This document shows positions 25,045 through 35,061 of a stretch of 64,000 nt of DNA, piece after piece; within the stretch, counting starts at the first letter, position 1, and every line of letters begins with the position of its first letter. This DNA comes from Caulobacter radicis (GTDB lineage Bacteria > Pseudomonadota > Alphaproteobacteria > Caulobacterales > Caulobacteraceae): the NCBI RefSeq assembly GCF_003094615.1, contig NZ_QDKO01000043.1, positions 312,358 to 376,357 on the forward strand, read 5' to 3'. Below the pieces are notes generated by a model that made no database searches, was not told where the DNA came from, and saw only the letters and a list, made by a program, of their open reading frames with translations. Position numbers and translations under genes: made by a program.

Positions 25045-26489
25045 GGACGCAGGCCCTTGATGTCGGCGCTGGTGTCGAGCACCGCGCCGGCCTCGAAGCT
25101 GGCCACCGGATAGGCGCAGTAGTCGGCGGCGTAGTAGGCGCTGGGCCGATGGTTGCCGGAGGCCCCCAGGCCGCCGAACGGCATGGTCCCGGCCGCGCCG
25201 GTAGTCGGGCGGTTGAGGTTGACGACCCCGGCCCGGATCCGCGCCAGGAAGCGTTCCCACAGGGCCGGGTTCTCGCTGACCAGACCCGCCGACAAGCCGT
25301 AGCGAGTGGCGTTGGCGGCGACCAGGGCTTCGTCGAACGAGGCGACGCGGCGCACCTGCAGGATCGGGGCGAAGATCTCTTCGTCAGGCACGTCGACGCC
25401 GGTGACGTCGATCAGGCCCGGCGAGACGAAGGCGCCCGACAGGCCCTCGACGCGGCCGGGCTCAAGCAGGCGCCGGCCATCGATACGGCCAGCGGCGGCC
25501 AGGGCGTGGCCGGCGGCGCGTTCGGAGATCAGCGGCCCCATGAAGGGCTCATCGCCGTTCCAGGGACCGATCGACAGGCGCGGGACAAGGTCGAGCACGG
25601 CATCGATGATCGCCTGGCCCTCCGCGCCATCGGGCACGATCAGGCGGCGGGCGCAGGAACAGCGCTGGCCGGTGGTGATGAAGGCAGACTGGGCCACCAG
25701 GGCCGCGACGGCGCCAGGATCCCCGGCCTGCCAGGCGACCAGCGGATTGTTGCCGCCCAGCTCCAGGGCCAGGATCACGTCCGGCCGATCGGCGAAATGG
25801 CGGCGGAAGAAGGTTCCGGCCTGGGCCGAACCGGTGAACAGCAGGCCGTCGATCTCCTGGTCGATCAGGGCCTGGCCGACCTCGCGCCCGCCCTGCACCA
25901 GGTTGACGACACCGGCCGGAACACCGGCCGCCTCCAGCGCCTCGACCAGCAGCTGGCCGGCCAGGGGCGTCTCTTCCGAAGGCTTGAAGACCACGGTGTC
26001 GCCGGCCAGCAGGGCCGGCACGATGTGGCCGTTGGGCAGGTGGCCGGGGAAGTTGAACGGCCCCAGCACCGCCATGACCCCGTGCGGGCGGTGGCGCAGC
26101 ACGGCGCGGCCGAACGGCATTGTATTTTCGGCCACGCCCGTGCGCTCGTCATAGGCCTTGATCGAGGCGTCGACCTTGCCGGCCATCGAGCCGATCTCGG
26201 CCTTGGTCTCCCACAACGCCTTGCCGGTCTCCCGGCTCAGGGCCTCGGCGTAAGATGCGGAGCGTTCGACCAGAACCTCCTTGTAGCGGCGCAGGATGGC
26301 GATCCGCGCCTCACGCGGCAGGTCAGCCCATGGGTGGAAGGCCTTGCGGGCCGCGGCGACCGCGGCCTCGACATCGACCGACGAGGCCGTCGCCTCGCGC
26401 CACACCACCTCGCCGGTCGCCGGGTCGGTGGAGACGGCCTCGGGCCCCTGCCCGCTTTTCCAGACGCCGTCGATGAACACGCCGCTCAT
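25041..26489 (-). CDS. astD: N-succinylglutamate 5-semialdehyde dehydrogenase
   Basis: 482 residues of the aldehyde dehydrogenase superfamily, catalysing NAD-dependent oxidation of succinylglutamate semialdehyde in the AST pathway. The catalytic Cys is in TTGQRCSCARRL and the general-base Glu in ALELGGNNPL; 'GPFNFPGHLPNGH' is the cofactor-site motif typical of AstD. It overlaps astA upstream and astB downstream by four bases each. Confidence 0.95.
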   Translation of the reverse strand: MSGVFIDGVWKSGQGPEAVSTDPATGEVVWREATASSVDVEAAVAAARKAFHPWADLPREARIAILRRYKEVLVERSASYAEALSRETGKALWETKAEIGSMAGKVDASIKAYDERTGVAENTMPFGRAVLRHRPHGVMAVLGPFNFPGHLPNGHIVPALLAGDTVVFKPSEETPLAGQLLVEALEAAGVPAGVVNLVQGGREVGQALIDQEIDGLLFTGSAQAGTFFRRHFADRPDVILALELGGNNPLVAWQAGDPGAVAALVAQSAFITTGQRCSCARRLIVPDGAEGQAIIDAVLDLVPRLSIGPWNGDEPFMGPLISERAAGHALAAAGRIDGRRLLEPGRVEGLSGAFVSPGLIDVTGVDVPDEEIFAPILQVRRVASFDEALVAANATRYGLSAGLVSENPALWERFLARIRAGVVNLNRPTTGAAGTMPFGGLGASGNHRPSAYYAADYCAYPVASFEAGAVLDTSADIKGLRP

Positions 26490-27490
26490 GCCTTCACCCG
26501 CACATGATCGCCTTCGCCCACGCCAAGAGCGTCGGCCGTGGCGCGATCCAGGATCGCCGCCTCGCCATCGATCAGCACCGCCGCCCGCACGGCGCGGAAC
26601 CGCGAGACCTCGGTGGTCGAGATCAGGGCCTCCTCGCCGAACGCGTCCTCGCCGATCTTCACACGCAGACGGCGGGCGTCGCGCACGGTGCGGATGTCGT
26701 CGCGCGGCGCGGCCACCGTGGGGCCGGCGTCGAACAGGTCGACCAGGCCCTGGTAGCGGAAGCCCTCGCGCTCCAGCATGGCCCTGGCGGCCTCGCCGTC
26801 GCGATGGACCTTGCCTATGACGTCACGCGCGGCCGGGGCCAGCAGCTCGGTATAGATCGGGTGGCGCGGCGCCAGGTCGAGGATGAACTGGCCGTTGGTC
26901 GAGGCGCTCATCAGGTCGGCCTGGTCGAAGTCCAGCCGGAAGAACTTGCTGGCCAGGTGCTCCCAGAACGGACACGAGCCGTCGTCGTCGAACCAGCCAC
27001 GCAGCTCGGCCAGCACCATCTCGGAAAACCGCTGCGGCTCGATGCCGATCAGCATGTAGCGCGACTGGGCCAGGAGCCGCCCCGCCCCGCCCTTGCGCTT
27101 CTCCGGTCGCAGGAACAGCGAGCCGACTTCCGACCAGCCGGCGCACTCGTTCACCAGGACGAGGGCCTTGTGGTCGAAGCGCATCTCCAGCACAGGCGAG
27201 GACTGGGCCAGGGTCACGACGCGGAACGAAAAGAACGGCCGCTTGATGCCGACCGCGGCCTTGACCCCTGCGACGCCGTCGACGACGCCGGTCTCCAGGT
27301 CTTCCAGCATCAGGGTGTACCAGGCCTCCAGCGGCGCGACGCCGGCCTGGAAACTGGCCTCCGACAGCGCCAGGCGCTCACGCAGGGTCGGCTCGTCCTC
27401 GGGCAGGCTGGTGAAGCCCCGTCCCGACAGCACGGCCAGTTCCATCAGGGAGTCGAAATCCGCCGATCCGGCGGGACGAACGACGAGCAT
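26486..27490 (-). CDS. astA: Arginine N-succinyltransferase
   Basis: 334 residues. It transfers succinyl from succinyl-CoA to the alpha-amino group of arginine, committing arginine to the AST route. Diagnostic stretches are 'MLVVRPAGSADFDSLMELA', 'GRGFTSLPEDEPTL', 'CAGWSEVGSLFLRPEKRKGG' and 'FWEHLASKFFRLDF'. The gene begins directly after the stop of the M20 hydrolase gene and overlaps astD by four bases. Confidence 0.95.
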   Translation of the reverse strand: MLVVRPAGSADFDSLMELAVLSGRGFTSLPEDEPTLRERLALSEASFQAGVAPLEAWYTLMLEDLETGVVDGVAGVKAAVGIKRPFFSFRVVTLAQSSPVLEMRFDHKALVLVNECAGWSEVGSLFLRPEKRKGGAGRLLAQSRYMLIGIEPQRFSEMVLAELRGWFDDDGSCPFWEHLASKFFRLDFDQADLMSASTNGQFILDLAPRHPIYTELLAPAARDVIGKVHRDGEAARAMLEREGFRYQGLVDLFDAGPTVAAPRDDIRTVRDARRLRVKIGEDAFGEEALISTTEVSRFRAVRAAVLIDGEAAILDRATADALGVGEGDHVRVKA

Positions 27491-28750
27491 TCAGAGGGTC
27501 TCCGGCATGGCGGCCATGGCCGCGCGGATCGCGTGGGCGTCGATGTCGCCGCTCGCCAGTTTCATCAGGGTCAGGGCCGACAGCTGGGCGCGTTCGACGA
27601 AGCTGGCGGGCCAGGCGTGCTCGGCCTCGCTATGGATATCGCCGCCGCGTACGCCCAGGCTGTCGATATTGGGCAAGCCAGAGGCGAAGAGGTTGTTGCC
27701 CTCGCAGACCCCGCCCGACGGCTTCCAGGCGATGTCCTGGCCAAGCAGCGCGCCGACTTCCTTGACCGCGCCGAACAGCTGTTGCTGGGCGGCGTTGAAC
27801 GGCTTGGCCCCGCGGGTGATGCGGCCGTGCATGTGGGCGTGCAGGCCGTCGCCCGTCGTGGTGGCCACGATGGCGGCGATCTCGCCCTCCAGCCAGGCGG
27901 CGTCGACGGCCGAAGGAAAGCGGACGTTGAACCGCAGCACCGCCACGTCCGGCACCATGTTCAACGGCGAGCCGCCGTCGATCTTGGCCACGTTGAGGGT
28001 GACGCCCTCGCGCCGCCCATTCAGGGCGTGCAGCGCGTGGGCGAGACGCGCGGCCTCCATCACCGCGTTGCGTCCGGAGGCGAAGTCGCGGCCGGCATGG
28101 GCGGCGCGACCATGGACGACGATGTGGAAGTTGCCCGAGCCCTTGCGCACGCTGGCCAGGGCGCCGTCGGCCAGGGCCGGTTCGTAGGTCAGGCCCACAT
28201 GGCCCAGGCGCGCGAAGTCGGCCAGGACCGGGGCCGAGGCGATCGAGCCGATCTCTTCATCAGGCGAGATCAGCACGCGATAGCCGAGATTGCCGGCCTT
28301 GGGATGGCGCTCGAACGCCTCCAGCGCGCCGAGCATGACCGAAAGACCGCCCTTCATGTCGGCGATGCCGGGGCCGTGCAGCGCGCCGTCGGGGCGGGTG
28401 CTGACGGTCTGGAAGGTCGAACTCTCGGGATAGACGGTGTCGTAGTGGCCCGTCAGCACGACCTGCACCGGCGCCTCGGGCCGCACGACGACGGCGATAG
28501 CCGGCGGATGCGTCTGCTCCACCTGGCGGCCGTCCGCGGCGATCTCCGGCGAGGCGGTCAGCGGCACTTCGGCCGGCGCCGCCGGCAGGGCCGAGAAGGC
28601 CTCGACCAGAACCTGCCTCTGCCGTTCAAGGCCGGCGATGTGGCGGCTGCCCGAGTTTATGGCGCACCAGGCGACGGCCCGGTCGATCATCCGGGGCCCG
28701 TCAGCGGCCAAACTCCCCAGGACAGCCCGATCTTCGTCGTCGATCCGCAT
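27491..28750 (-). CDS. M20-family metallohydrolase at the head of the ast operon
   Basis: 419 residues from the ATG at 28750, which has GGGAGA nine bases upstream; a TTG at 28774 is an alternative. Zinc-site motifs are visible: LTGHYDTVYP, GIADMKGGLSVML and SPDEEIGS. The enzyme resembles carboxypeptidase G2 and deacylases that remove an acyl group from an amino acid. No astE is present in the operon, so this may perform the final desuccinylation of succinylglutamate; that is inference from position. Confidence 0.88.
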   Translation of the reverse strand: MRIDDEDRAVLGSLAADGPRMIDRAVAWCAINSGSRHIAGLERQRQVLVEAFSALPAAPAEVPLTASPEIAADGRQVEQTHPPAIAVVVRPEAPVQVVLTGHYDTVYPESSTFQTVSTRPDGALHGPGIADMKGGLSVMLGALEAFERHPKAGNLGYRVLISPDEEIGSIASAPVLADFARLGHVGLTYEPALADGALASVRKGSGNFHIVVHGRAAHAGRDFASGRNAVMEAARLAHALHALNGRREGVTLNVAKIDGGSPLNMVPDVAVLRFNVRFPSAVDAAWLEGEIAAIVATTTGDGLHAHMHGRITRGAKPFNAAQQQLFGAVKEVGALLGQDIAWKPSGGVCEGNNLFASGLPNIDSLGVRGGDIHSEAEHAWPASFVERAQLSALTLMKLASGDIDAHAIRAAMAAMPETL

Positions 28751-28860
28751 GGATTCGCTGTCTCCCTTGGCCAAAGCCTAGTCCAGGGAGCGCGGGCAAA
28801 ACGTTGTTTCCTTTCGAAGGGAAACCGGGCGCCCGCGCAACAGCCTTGCCCTGGCGCGCT

Positions 28861-31800
28861 CTACCTGTAGTCCTTTCGCCATTTCACCGAAAGCTTGGCG
28901 TCGCCGTCGCCGCCCAGGCGCGAAACCAGCGACAGGGCCCGTCGGATGCGCCATTCGACCTGCGCCGCGGGCCCTTCACGGCCGCCGCCGATGATCTCCA
29001 CGTAGACGTCGTCGGTGACGTACTTGCCGCCGGCAACGGTCATGCCGGTGCTGCTCTCGGCGAACGCCAGGCGATCGAGACGCGCGAAGCTGCGCAGGTT
29101 GCCGATGACGTCGAAGCCGCCGCCGCCGGCCAGCGACGCCAGGGCCGAGGCCAGCTGCGCGGCCTCGATCGGCGACAGCTGGGCGGCCGACGACCCGAAC
29201 AGCACCTGCGAAAGCACCTCGTCCTGCGGCAATTCGGGCTTGGAGGTCAGGGTGATCTCGGGCTTGGCCGCCGTGCCCTTCACCTGGATGATCGCGGTCA
29301 GGGCGTCGTCCTCACGGGTGGCGGTCAGATCGAGACGGATGCGCTCCAGCTGGGTGGCCAGGCGCACCACCCCGTCGTCGTCGAACTCGAAGCGCTTGCC
29401 GGCGAAGTCGTACTCGCCGCGCACCACGCGGGCGACACCGTCCAGCACGGGGCTGGCGGTGGTGCCGCCGACATGGGCGTCCAGCGAAAGTTCGACGTCC
29501 AGGCCACGGCCCTTCACGAAGATCCGCCGCGGGGCCTTGAGGGTGACGTCCAGCGCCATGCCCGAATTGGGCTTGCGCGGCTGGATCTCGACGCCCTGGA
29601 CCAGATCCTGGGGCCGGTTGCGCTCGATGACGTCCATCGAGACGACGCCGGCCGGGGTCTTGGACTGGGCCGAGACGTCGGCGCGATCGATGGTCAGGGC
29701 GCCCGACAGCTTCACCTTGCCGTCAGCGGCGCGGTTGATCGTCGTCTGGCCGGTCGCCTGGGCCTTGGCCAGTTCGTTGTCGATGACCTGGAAGTTCTTC
29801 ATGTCCAGGCGGAAACTGCCGACGCCGTCGCGCGCCAGGCTGATGCGACCCGCGCCCGAGGCCGTGCCGCCGCGACCATCGCCCGCCTGGGCCTGGCTGA
29901 CGTCGATGGCGTTGTCGGCCAGATTGGCCGAGATCGCCACGTCCTGCAGCCGCAGGCCCGTCTGGCCGTCCTCGAAACGGCCGCCCGACAGCGAGGCGCG
30001 GCCCACCAGGCGCGGATCGGCCAGCGTGCCCGCCAGCGTGCCTTCGGCGTCGATCTTCCCCGACAGTCCGCGCTCAGGACCGATCAGCAGGTCCCAAAGC
30101 GGCTTGATCTCGCCCTGGGCCAGGAACCGCCCCTGTACGGCGCGACGGCGATCGATCGCCAACCGGAAGGGCTTGGCCGAGGCTTCGGTCGGCAGGGTCA
30201 GGTCGGCCTCGGCCTTGAGACCTTGCGGGTTGCTGCCGCTGGCCCGGATGGTCATCACCTTGTCGCGCAGGTCGCCGTGGATGGTGGCGTCCAGCGACTG
30301 CTCGGCCTTGGCCCCGCGCTCGCGGGCGCCCGACAGGTTGGCGTCGAGTTCGCCGTCCAGGGCCTCGCCCTGGCCTCGCATCGAGACGCGGGCGTCGATG
30401 CGACCGGTCAGGTCCGGATTGAGCGCGGTCAGGCTGACCCCGACCAGGTCGGCGCGCAGGTTGGCCAGTTCGCCGCCGAGATCCAGATCAAGGTCGGCGC
30501 GGCCGTCCCCGACATTCAGGCGCAGGCGGCCGGATGTGCGCGGGCCGCCGAAACGGATCTGGGCGGCTTCGCGGGTGGACACCTCGGTGCGCGCCATGCG
30601 CCCCTTGGCGTCGAGGGTCAGGAGATAGTCGTCGGCCTGTTGCGCCAGCACGCCGCTGCCGCCCAACCGCCAGCGCCCGGACGGCCCCTCGCCCCGCGCA
30701 TCGAGCGTCAGCGGCAGACGGCTCATCGGTCCCGAGGCCTTGATGGCGGCGTTGCGGACCTTCCAGGCCCCGCCGGTGACGTCCTGGGCGGCTAGGTCCA
30801 GAGTCGCGGTCGGCCCGCCGGCGGCGTCGACGATCTTCACCGAGCCGCGCACCGAGCCTTGTGCCAGGAAGGCGCCGGGTCCGACGGCCACGGTCAGGTC
30901 GGCCGTCGCCGGACGGCCGTCACGCAGCGACGCGGCGCCGCCCGCTTTCAGCCCTCCGGCGTCGATGTCGAGATCGGACAGCTCCAGCCCGCCGGGCGCG
31001 AAGCTGAACGCGGTCTTGCCGCGCGCCGGTCCGTACTGGCTGGTCGCCTCCAGTGCGGCCGTACCGTCGGCGCCGTCGGCGCGCTTGGCGAAGGTCAGGG
31101 CCAGCTTGGCGTCCTTCAGCGGCAGGCGCGGCAGGTCGATGCTGTCGAAGGCCGCATGCAGATCGGCGCGGGGGGCGGTGAGCGTACCGGTGATCGCCCC
31201 CGTCCCGGAGGCCTTGCCGCTGACCTCGACCGGACCCGCGCCGAACGGCCCTTCGGCCGACCAGTCTAGCTTGAAGGCCAGGGCGCCGCCCGGGTTCATG
31301 ACGCCCGAAGCCCTGGCGCGGGCGGCCGCGCCGTCGAGCTTGCCGTCAGCCAACGACAGCTTGCCGTTGTCCCAGGCCGCGCGCGCCGAGACCCGCGGGG
31401 CGGCGCCGACCAGACGGTCCAGTTCGGCCAGGCCGCTGGCGAAGCCCGCGCCTCGCGCTTCGGCGTTGAAGTTCCAGGGCTTGTCGCGCGCCTGGCTGGC
31501 CGACCACTTGATCGAGGCCGAGCCCTTCATGCCGGGACGGATCGGCGCCAGCGAGGCGACCTTGGCCGTGCCGTCGAACGACAAGCCGCCCAGCAGGCCG
31601 CGCTGGCCTTCACCCTCGACGACGATGTTGGGCGCGACGATCTTGGCCCGCTTGATCAGGAAGCGACCGTCCTTCAGGCGCGCGCCCTCGAAATCGGCCT
31701 TGGGCGCGCGGCCCAGCGGCGCCAGCAGGCCCTCGCCCGCCCCGCCCTCGCCCGTCGCCGAGGCCCGGATGGTCAGCTCGCCCTTGCTCCAGCCGACGAA

Positions 31801-33033
31801 GACCGGCCCCCTGGCCCGCGCCAGGCGGTAGCCGAACAGTTCGAGGCTGGAGACGTCGCCCGGCCCTTCGACCGAGAAGCCGCCGTCCCCGAACTTGAAT
31901 ACGCCCTGGGCCTTCGCCGCGCCCATCTTGGGCATCGGGGTGATCTTGGAGAGATCCTTGACCGCCGCCGAGAAGGTCACGCCTTCCGGCGCGGTGCGGC
32001 GCTTGGCCAGCTCGGCCGGTCCGGTGGCGTCGAGCGAAAGGTTGGGCGCCCGCAGCTTCAGGGACAGGTCGGTCATCGTCCCCGCCTTGCGGCCGACGAC
32101 ATCGACGTCCACCGCCGCGCCGAACATGCGCTCGTAGAGATCGGTGTGGCTGGAGGCCGAGAGATCGACGTGGCCGCTGGCCGAACCGCCCAGGGCGTTC
32201 CAGGCCCCGCCGGCGCGGAGGGGCACGTCCTGGCCGCTCTGGGCCTTTAGCGTGAAGGCGCCGGCCTCGGTCGTGCCGTTGGCCTTGGCGTCGAGCATGA
32301 AGGGGCGATCGGCCGGCAGGCCCAGGCTCCCCGCCAAGGCGCCGCCCTTGGCCTCGCGGCCCACGGCGGTCAAAAGCAGGGTCTTGTCGCGCCCCAGGTC
32401 GAAGACGAGATCCAGGTGGTCGCCGGGATGCAGGCGGCTGGCGGCCGAAAGCCGTCCGGCCTGGCCGCCCATCCGCGCCATCTCGTAGGCGCCCGACAGG
32501 TCGAAGTCGCCGGCGACGTTGCTGAACGCCGGCCGGGTGACCAGCCGCAGCTTGAAGGCGTCGAGGTCCGCCGAGATCGGCGCGGCGCCCGACTTACCCT
32601 TCGGACCAAGGGTCGGGCGACGCACGAGGGTGACCTGTCGCGCCTCGATGCTCTCGGCGTGGAAACGCCGCCACCAAAGCTCGCGCGGCTTCCAGACGAC
32701 GCGCAGATCGGCGCCCTCCAGCCAGACGCCCTTCTCGTCGGAAATCGTCAGCCGACGGACGCCGAAATCACGCCAGATGTCGCCAGAAAGGCCTTCGATC
32801 TTCAGCGTGCCGATGCGGCCGAGCTTCAAGCCGCTGGTGCGCGCTTCGAGGAAGGCGCGTCCCTGCGGCGTGATCACGCCATAGCGCACGACGCCCAGCG
32901 CCAGGGCGACGATGGCCACCAGAGTCACCGAGATGATGATCAGCCAGCCGGGCCCGCCGATGCGGCGCGCGACCTTGGCCGCGGCCTCTGCGACTTGTTC
33001 GACGGGTTCTGGCGGCGGCGCGGCGTCGGTCAA
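28861..33033 (-). CDS. tamB: Translocation and assembly module subunit TamB
   Basis: About 1390 residues. A single N-terminal membrane helix (PGWLIIISVTLVAIVALALG, about residues 27-46) is followed by a very long repetitive beta-helical region and a C-terminal DUF490 domain ending KLSVKWRKDYR. TamB spans the periplasm and works with TamA in outer-membrane protein insertion or lipid transport. I place the start at TTG 33033, which overlaps the tamA stop as TTGA; no in-frame ATG gives a sensible N-terminus. Confidence 0.93.
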   Translation of the reverse strand: MTDAAPPPEPVEQVAEAAAKVARRIGGPGWLIIISVTLVAIVALALGVVRYGVITPQGRAFLEARTSGLKLGRIGTLKIEGLSGDIWRDFGVRRLTISDEKGVWLEGADLRVVWKPRELWWRRFHAESIEARQVTLVRRPTLGPKGKSGAAPISADLDAFKLRLVTRPAFSNVAGDFDLSGAYEMARMGGQAGRLSAASRLHPGDHLDLVFDLGRDKTLLLTAVGREAKGGALAGSLGLPADRPFMLDAKANGTTEAGAFTLKAQSGQDVPLRAGGAWNALGGSASGHVDLSASSHTDLYERMFGAAVDVDVVGRKAGTMTDLSLKLRAPNLSLDATGPAELAKRRTAPEGVTFSAAVKDLSKITPMPKMGAAKAQGVFKFGDGGFSVEGPGDVSSLELFGYRLARARGPVFVGWSKGELTIRASATGEGGAGEGLLAPLGRAPKADFEGARLKDGRFLIKRAKIVAPNIVVEGEGQRGLLGGLSFDGTAKVASLAPIRPGMKGSASIKWSASQARDKPWNFNAEARGAGFASGLAELDRLVGAAPRVSARAAWDNGKLSLADGKLDGAAARARASGVMNPGGALAFKLDWSAEGPFGAGPVEVSGKASGTGAITGTLTAPRADLHAAFDSIDLPRLPLKDAKLALTFAKRADGADGTAALEATSQYGPARGKTAFSFAPGGLELSDLDIDAGGLKAGGAASLRDGRPATADLTVAVGPGAFLAQGSVRGSVKIVDAAGGPTATLDLAAQDVTGGAWKVRNAAIKASGPMSRLPLTLDARGEGPSGRWRLGGSGVLAQQADDYLLTLDAKGRMARTEVSTREAAQIRFGGPRTSGRLRLNVGDGRADLDLDLGGELANLRADLVGVSLTALNPDLTGRIDARVSMRGQGEALDGELDANLSGARERGAKAEQSLDATIHGDLRDKVMTIRASGSNPQGLKAEADLTLPTEASAKPFRLAIDRRRAVQGRFLAQGEIKPLWDLLIGPERGLSGKIDAEGTLAGTLADPRLVGRASLSGGRFEDGQTGLRLQDVAISANLADNAIDVSQAQAGDGRGGTASGAGRISLARDGVGSFRLDMKNFQVIDNELAKAQATGQTTINRAADGKVKLSGALTIDRADVSAQSKTPAGVVSMDVIERNRPQDLVQGVEIQPRKPNSGMALDVTLKAPRRIFVKGRGLDVELSLDAHVGGTTASPVLDGVARVVRGEYDFAGKRFEFDDDGVVRLATQLERIRLDLTATREDDALTAIIQVKGTAAKPEITLTSKPELPQDEVLSQVLFGSSAAQLSPIEAAQLASALASLAGGGGFDVIGNLRSFARLDRLAFAESSTGMTVAGGKYVTDDVYVEIIGGGREGPAAQVEWRIRRALSLVSRLGGDGDAKLSVKWRKDYR

Positions 33034-34829
33034 AAGCTCTGCCCGATGCTGAGATAGATCTGGAATGCCGCGTCGCCCTCGCGCTTCTCGAGCGGGAACG
33101 CGATGTCGGCGCGGATGGGGCCAAAGCCCAGGTCGTAGCGGACGCCGAAGCCGGCGCCGACGCTGAAGTCGCGGGTGTTGGGCGTCGGCTCGGTTCCCAC
33201 CGCGCCGGCGTCGATGAACACCACGCCGCCCCACTGCTGGGTGAAGCGGTGGCGCAGCTCGATGGAGCCCTCGAACAGCGACAGGCCGCCTTGCGGCGTG
33301 TTGTCCGACAGGCGCGGGCCGATGGCCTGGTAGGAATAGCCACGCACGGAACCACCGCCGCCCGAATAGAAGCGCCGCGACGCCGGCACCTCGGGCATGG
33401 TGCCGCCCAGCATGGCGCCCAGCTTCAGCCGCCCCGCCAGCACGGTGTCGGCCTCCTTGCCGAACGGGATGTAGGCCGAGCCCTGGGCCTGGGTGCGGAT
33501 ATAGACCAGGCTGGTCTCGCCGGTGATGGCGGTCGGCTCGGCCCGCGCCTCCACCCGCCAGCCGCGGCGGGGATCAAGGATGTTGTCCGAATAGTCCCAG
33601 GCATAGGCGCCCAGCGCCGTGAAGGTCGCCAGGTTCAGCCGCTGGCCCACGGGCAGGCCGTTGGCGGTTGTCCGTTCCTGGGTCTGCGACAGGTCGACCG
33701 ACAGGCCGTAGGTGCGGTAGCGCGTGGTTTGCAGGCGCCGCGTCAGGTCGGCGCTCAACGTGGCGCCGGTTTCGTCATAGGCGTCGGTGGTGTCGGCGAA
33801 CACGCGGCTGGTCAGCTTCAGCGTCTGCTGCGGCCGGCCCCAATGCGGCAGCGCCACCGAGCCCTCCAGGCTCTTTTCCAGCTTGGCGACGCGGGTGGTG
33901 ATGGTCGTCGTATCGGCGCGGCGCAGGCGGTTGTAGCGGATCCACTTGGCGTCGACGCCGGGACCTTCGCTGGTCGAATAGCCGGCGCCCAGTTCGAGCG
34001 TGCGCGAGGCCCGGTCAGCCAGCGTCACCTGGATCGGGCGAAGCCCCTCGGGCGTGGCCTTGTCCTTGGGCGCCAGGGCCACCGACACGGTGTCGTAGAC
34101 GCCGGTGTCGCGCAGGCGGCGCTCGAGCTCGGCGATGTCTTCTGGATCGTAGACGTCGCCTTCCTTCCAGGGCGCCAGGCGTTGCAGCCATTCGATGCGC
34201 GTGCGGCCCTTGGTCGAAAGCTCGACGCCATCGACCTTCACCAGGTCGCCGGCGGCGATGACGAAGGTCGGGCGGACGGTGTGGTCGGCGTGGTCGACGA
34301 TCACCTGACGCGGATCGGCCGCGGCGTCGGCGTAGCCCAGCTTCTGCACCTGCGCGACCGCGCGCCCTTCGGCGCCCAGGATTTCGGCGGCGCGGCCGGC
34401 CGCCCCTTCGGTCAGCCCCAGCACGGAAAAGGCGCGCTCGCGGACCCCCTCGTCGGGCGGCGCTCCCGACCAATCGATGCGGGGATCGGCGATCACGAAC
34501 AACTGGCCGGGCGTGACCTTCACCGTGCCGCGCGGCGGGTCCGTCTCGGTGACATCGGGGTCGACGACATAGGCGTAGTAGCCCTCGGCGCGCAGCACGG
34601 CCACGGCGGCGTTGGCGGCGTCGCGGGCGCGACGACGGGCCTCGGAGCGGCTGGCCGGCGGGGTGTCGGATTGGGTCAGGGCGCGCTGGATGGTTTCGCG
34701 CAGGGCGCGATCCTCGACGCCGGTGATGGTCGCCGATGGTTCGTCCGCTTTAGCCTGAGCCGCAACGGCCGCGATTGCGGCCGCCAAGCCCAGAACTGTC
34801 GTCTTACGCACCAAGCCAAGTCCCCGCAC
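33030..34829 (-). CDS. tamA: Translocation and assembly module subunit TamA (Omp85 family)
   Basis: 599 residues with a signal peptide (TTVLGLAAAIAAVAAQAKA), POTRA domains ('GTVKVTPGQLFVIADPRIDW', 'EGDVYDPEDIAELERRLRDT') and a C-terminal 16-strand barrel with the 'GGGGSVRGYSYQAIGPRL' lid-loop motif containing VRGY. It is the outer-membrane partner of TamB and is coupled to it by overlapping stop and start. GTG 34829 is taken as start; GTG 34811 is equally possible and leaves the signal intact. Confidence 0.93.
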   Translation of the reverse strand: MRGLGLVRKTTVLGLAAAIAAVAAQAKADEPSATITGVEDRALRETIQRALTQSDTPPASRSEARRRARDAANAAVAVLRAEGYYAYVVDPDVTETDPPRGTVKVTPGQLFVIADPRIDWSGAPPDEGVRERAFSVLGLTEGAAGRAAEILGAEGRAVAQVQKLGYADAAADPRQVIVDHADHTVRPTFVIAAGDLVKVDGVELSTKGRTRIEWLQRLAPWKEGDVYDPEDIAELERRLRDTGVYDTVSVALAPKDKATPEGLRPIQVTLADRASRTLELGAGYSTSEGPGVDAKWIRYNRLRRADTTTITTRVAKLEKSLEGSVALPHWGRPQQTLKLTSRVFADTTDAYDETGATLSADLTRRLQTTRYRTYGLSVDLSQTQERTTANGLPVGQRLNLATFTALGAYAWDYSDNILDPRRGWRVEARAEPTAITGETSLVYIRTQAQGSAYIPFGKEADTVLAGRLKLGAMLGGTMPEVPASRRFYSGGGGSVRGYSYQAIGPRLSDNTPQGGLSLFEGSIELRHRFTQQWGGVVFIDAGAVGTEPTPNTRDFSVGAGFGVRYDLGFGPIRADIAFPLEKREGDAAFQIYLSIGQSF

Positions 34830-35061
34830 GGAGCGCCCCCAAGACCTCGTGTAGTCGGGCGCTTCACGGCTGTCACCCGACGAAATGCTGCGGGAGCGAA
34901 CGATCTCGACTTCTCAGGCCCGGCAATCGGCGCCCAAATGCTAGGCACTCATGCGCAACCGCGGGGCGAAGGTCGAAATCCGCCGCGAACCTTTTCGAGG
35001 CGTTCTAGGTTTCCATCGACCGGCGCCGCTTCGGCGCGGGTCCAAGAGACGGACAATCAAA

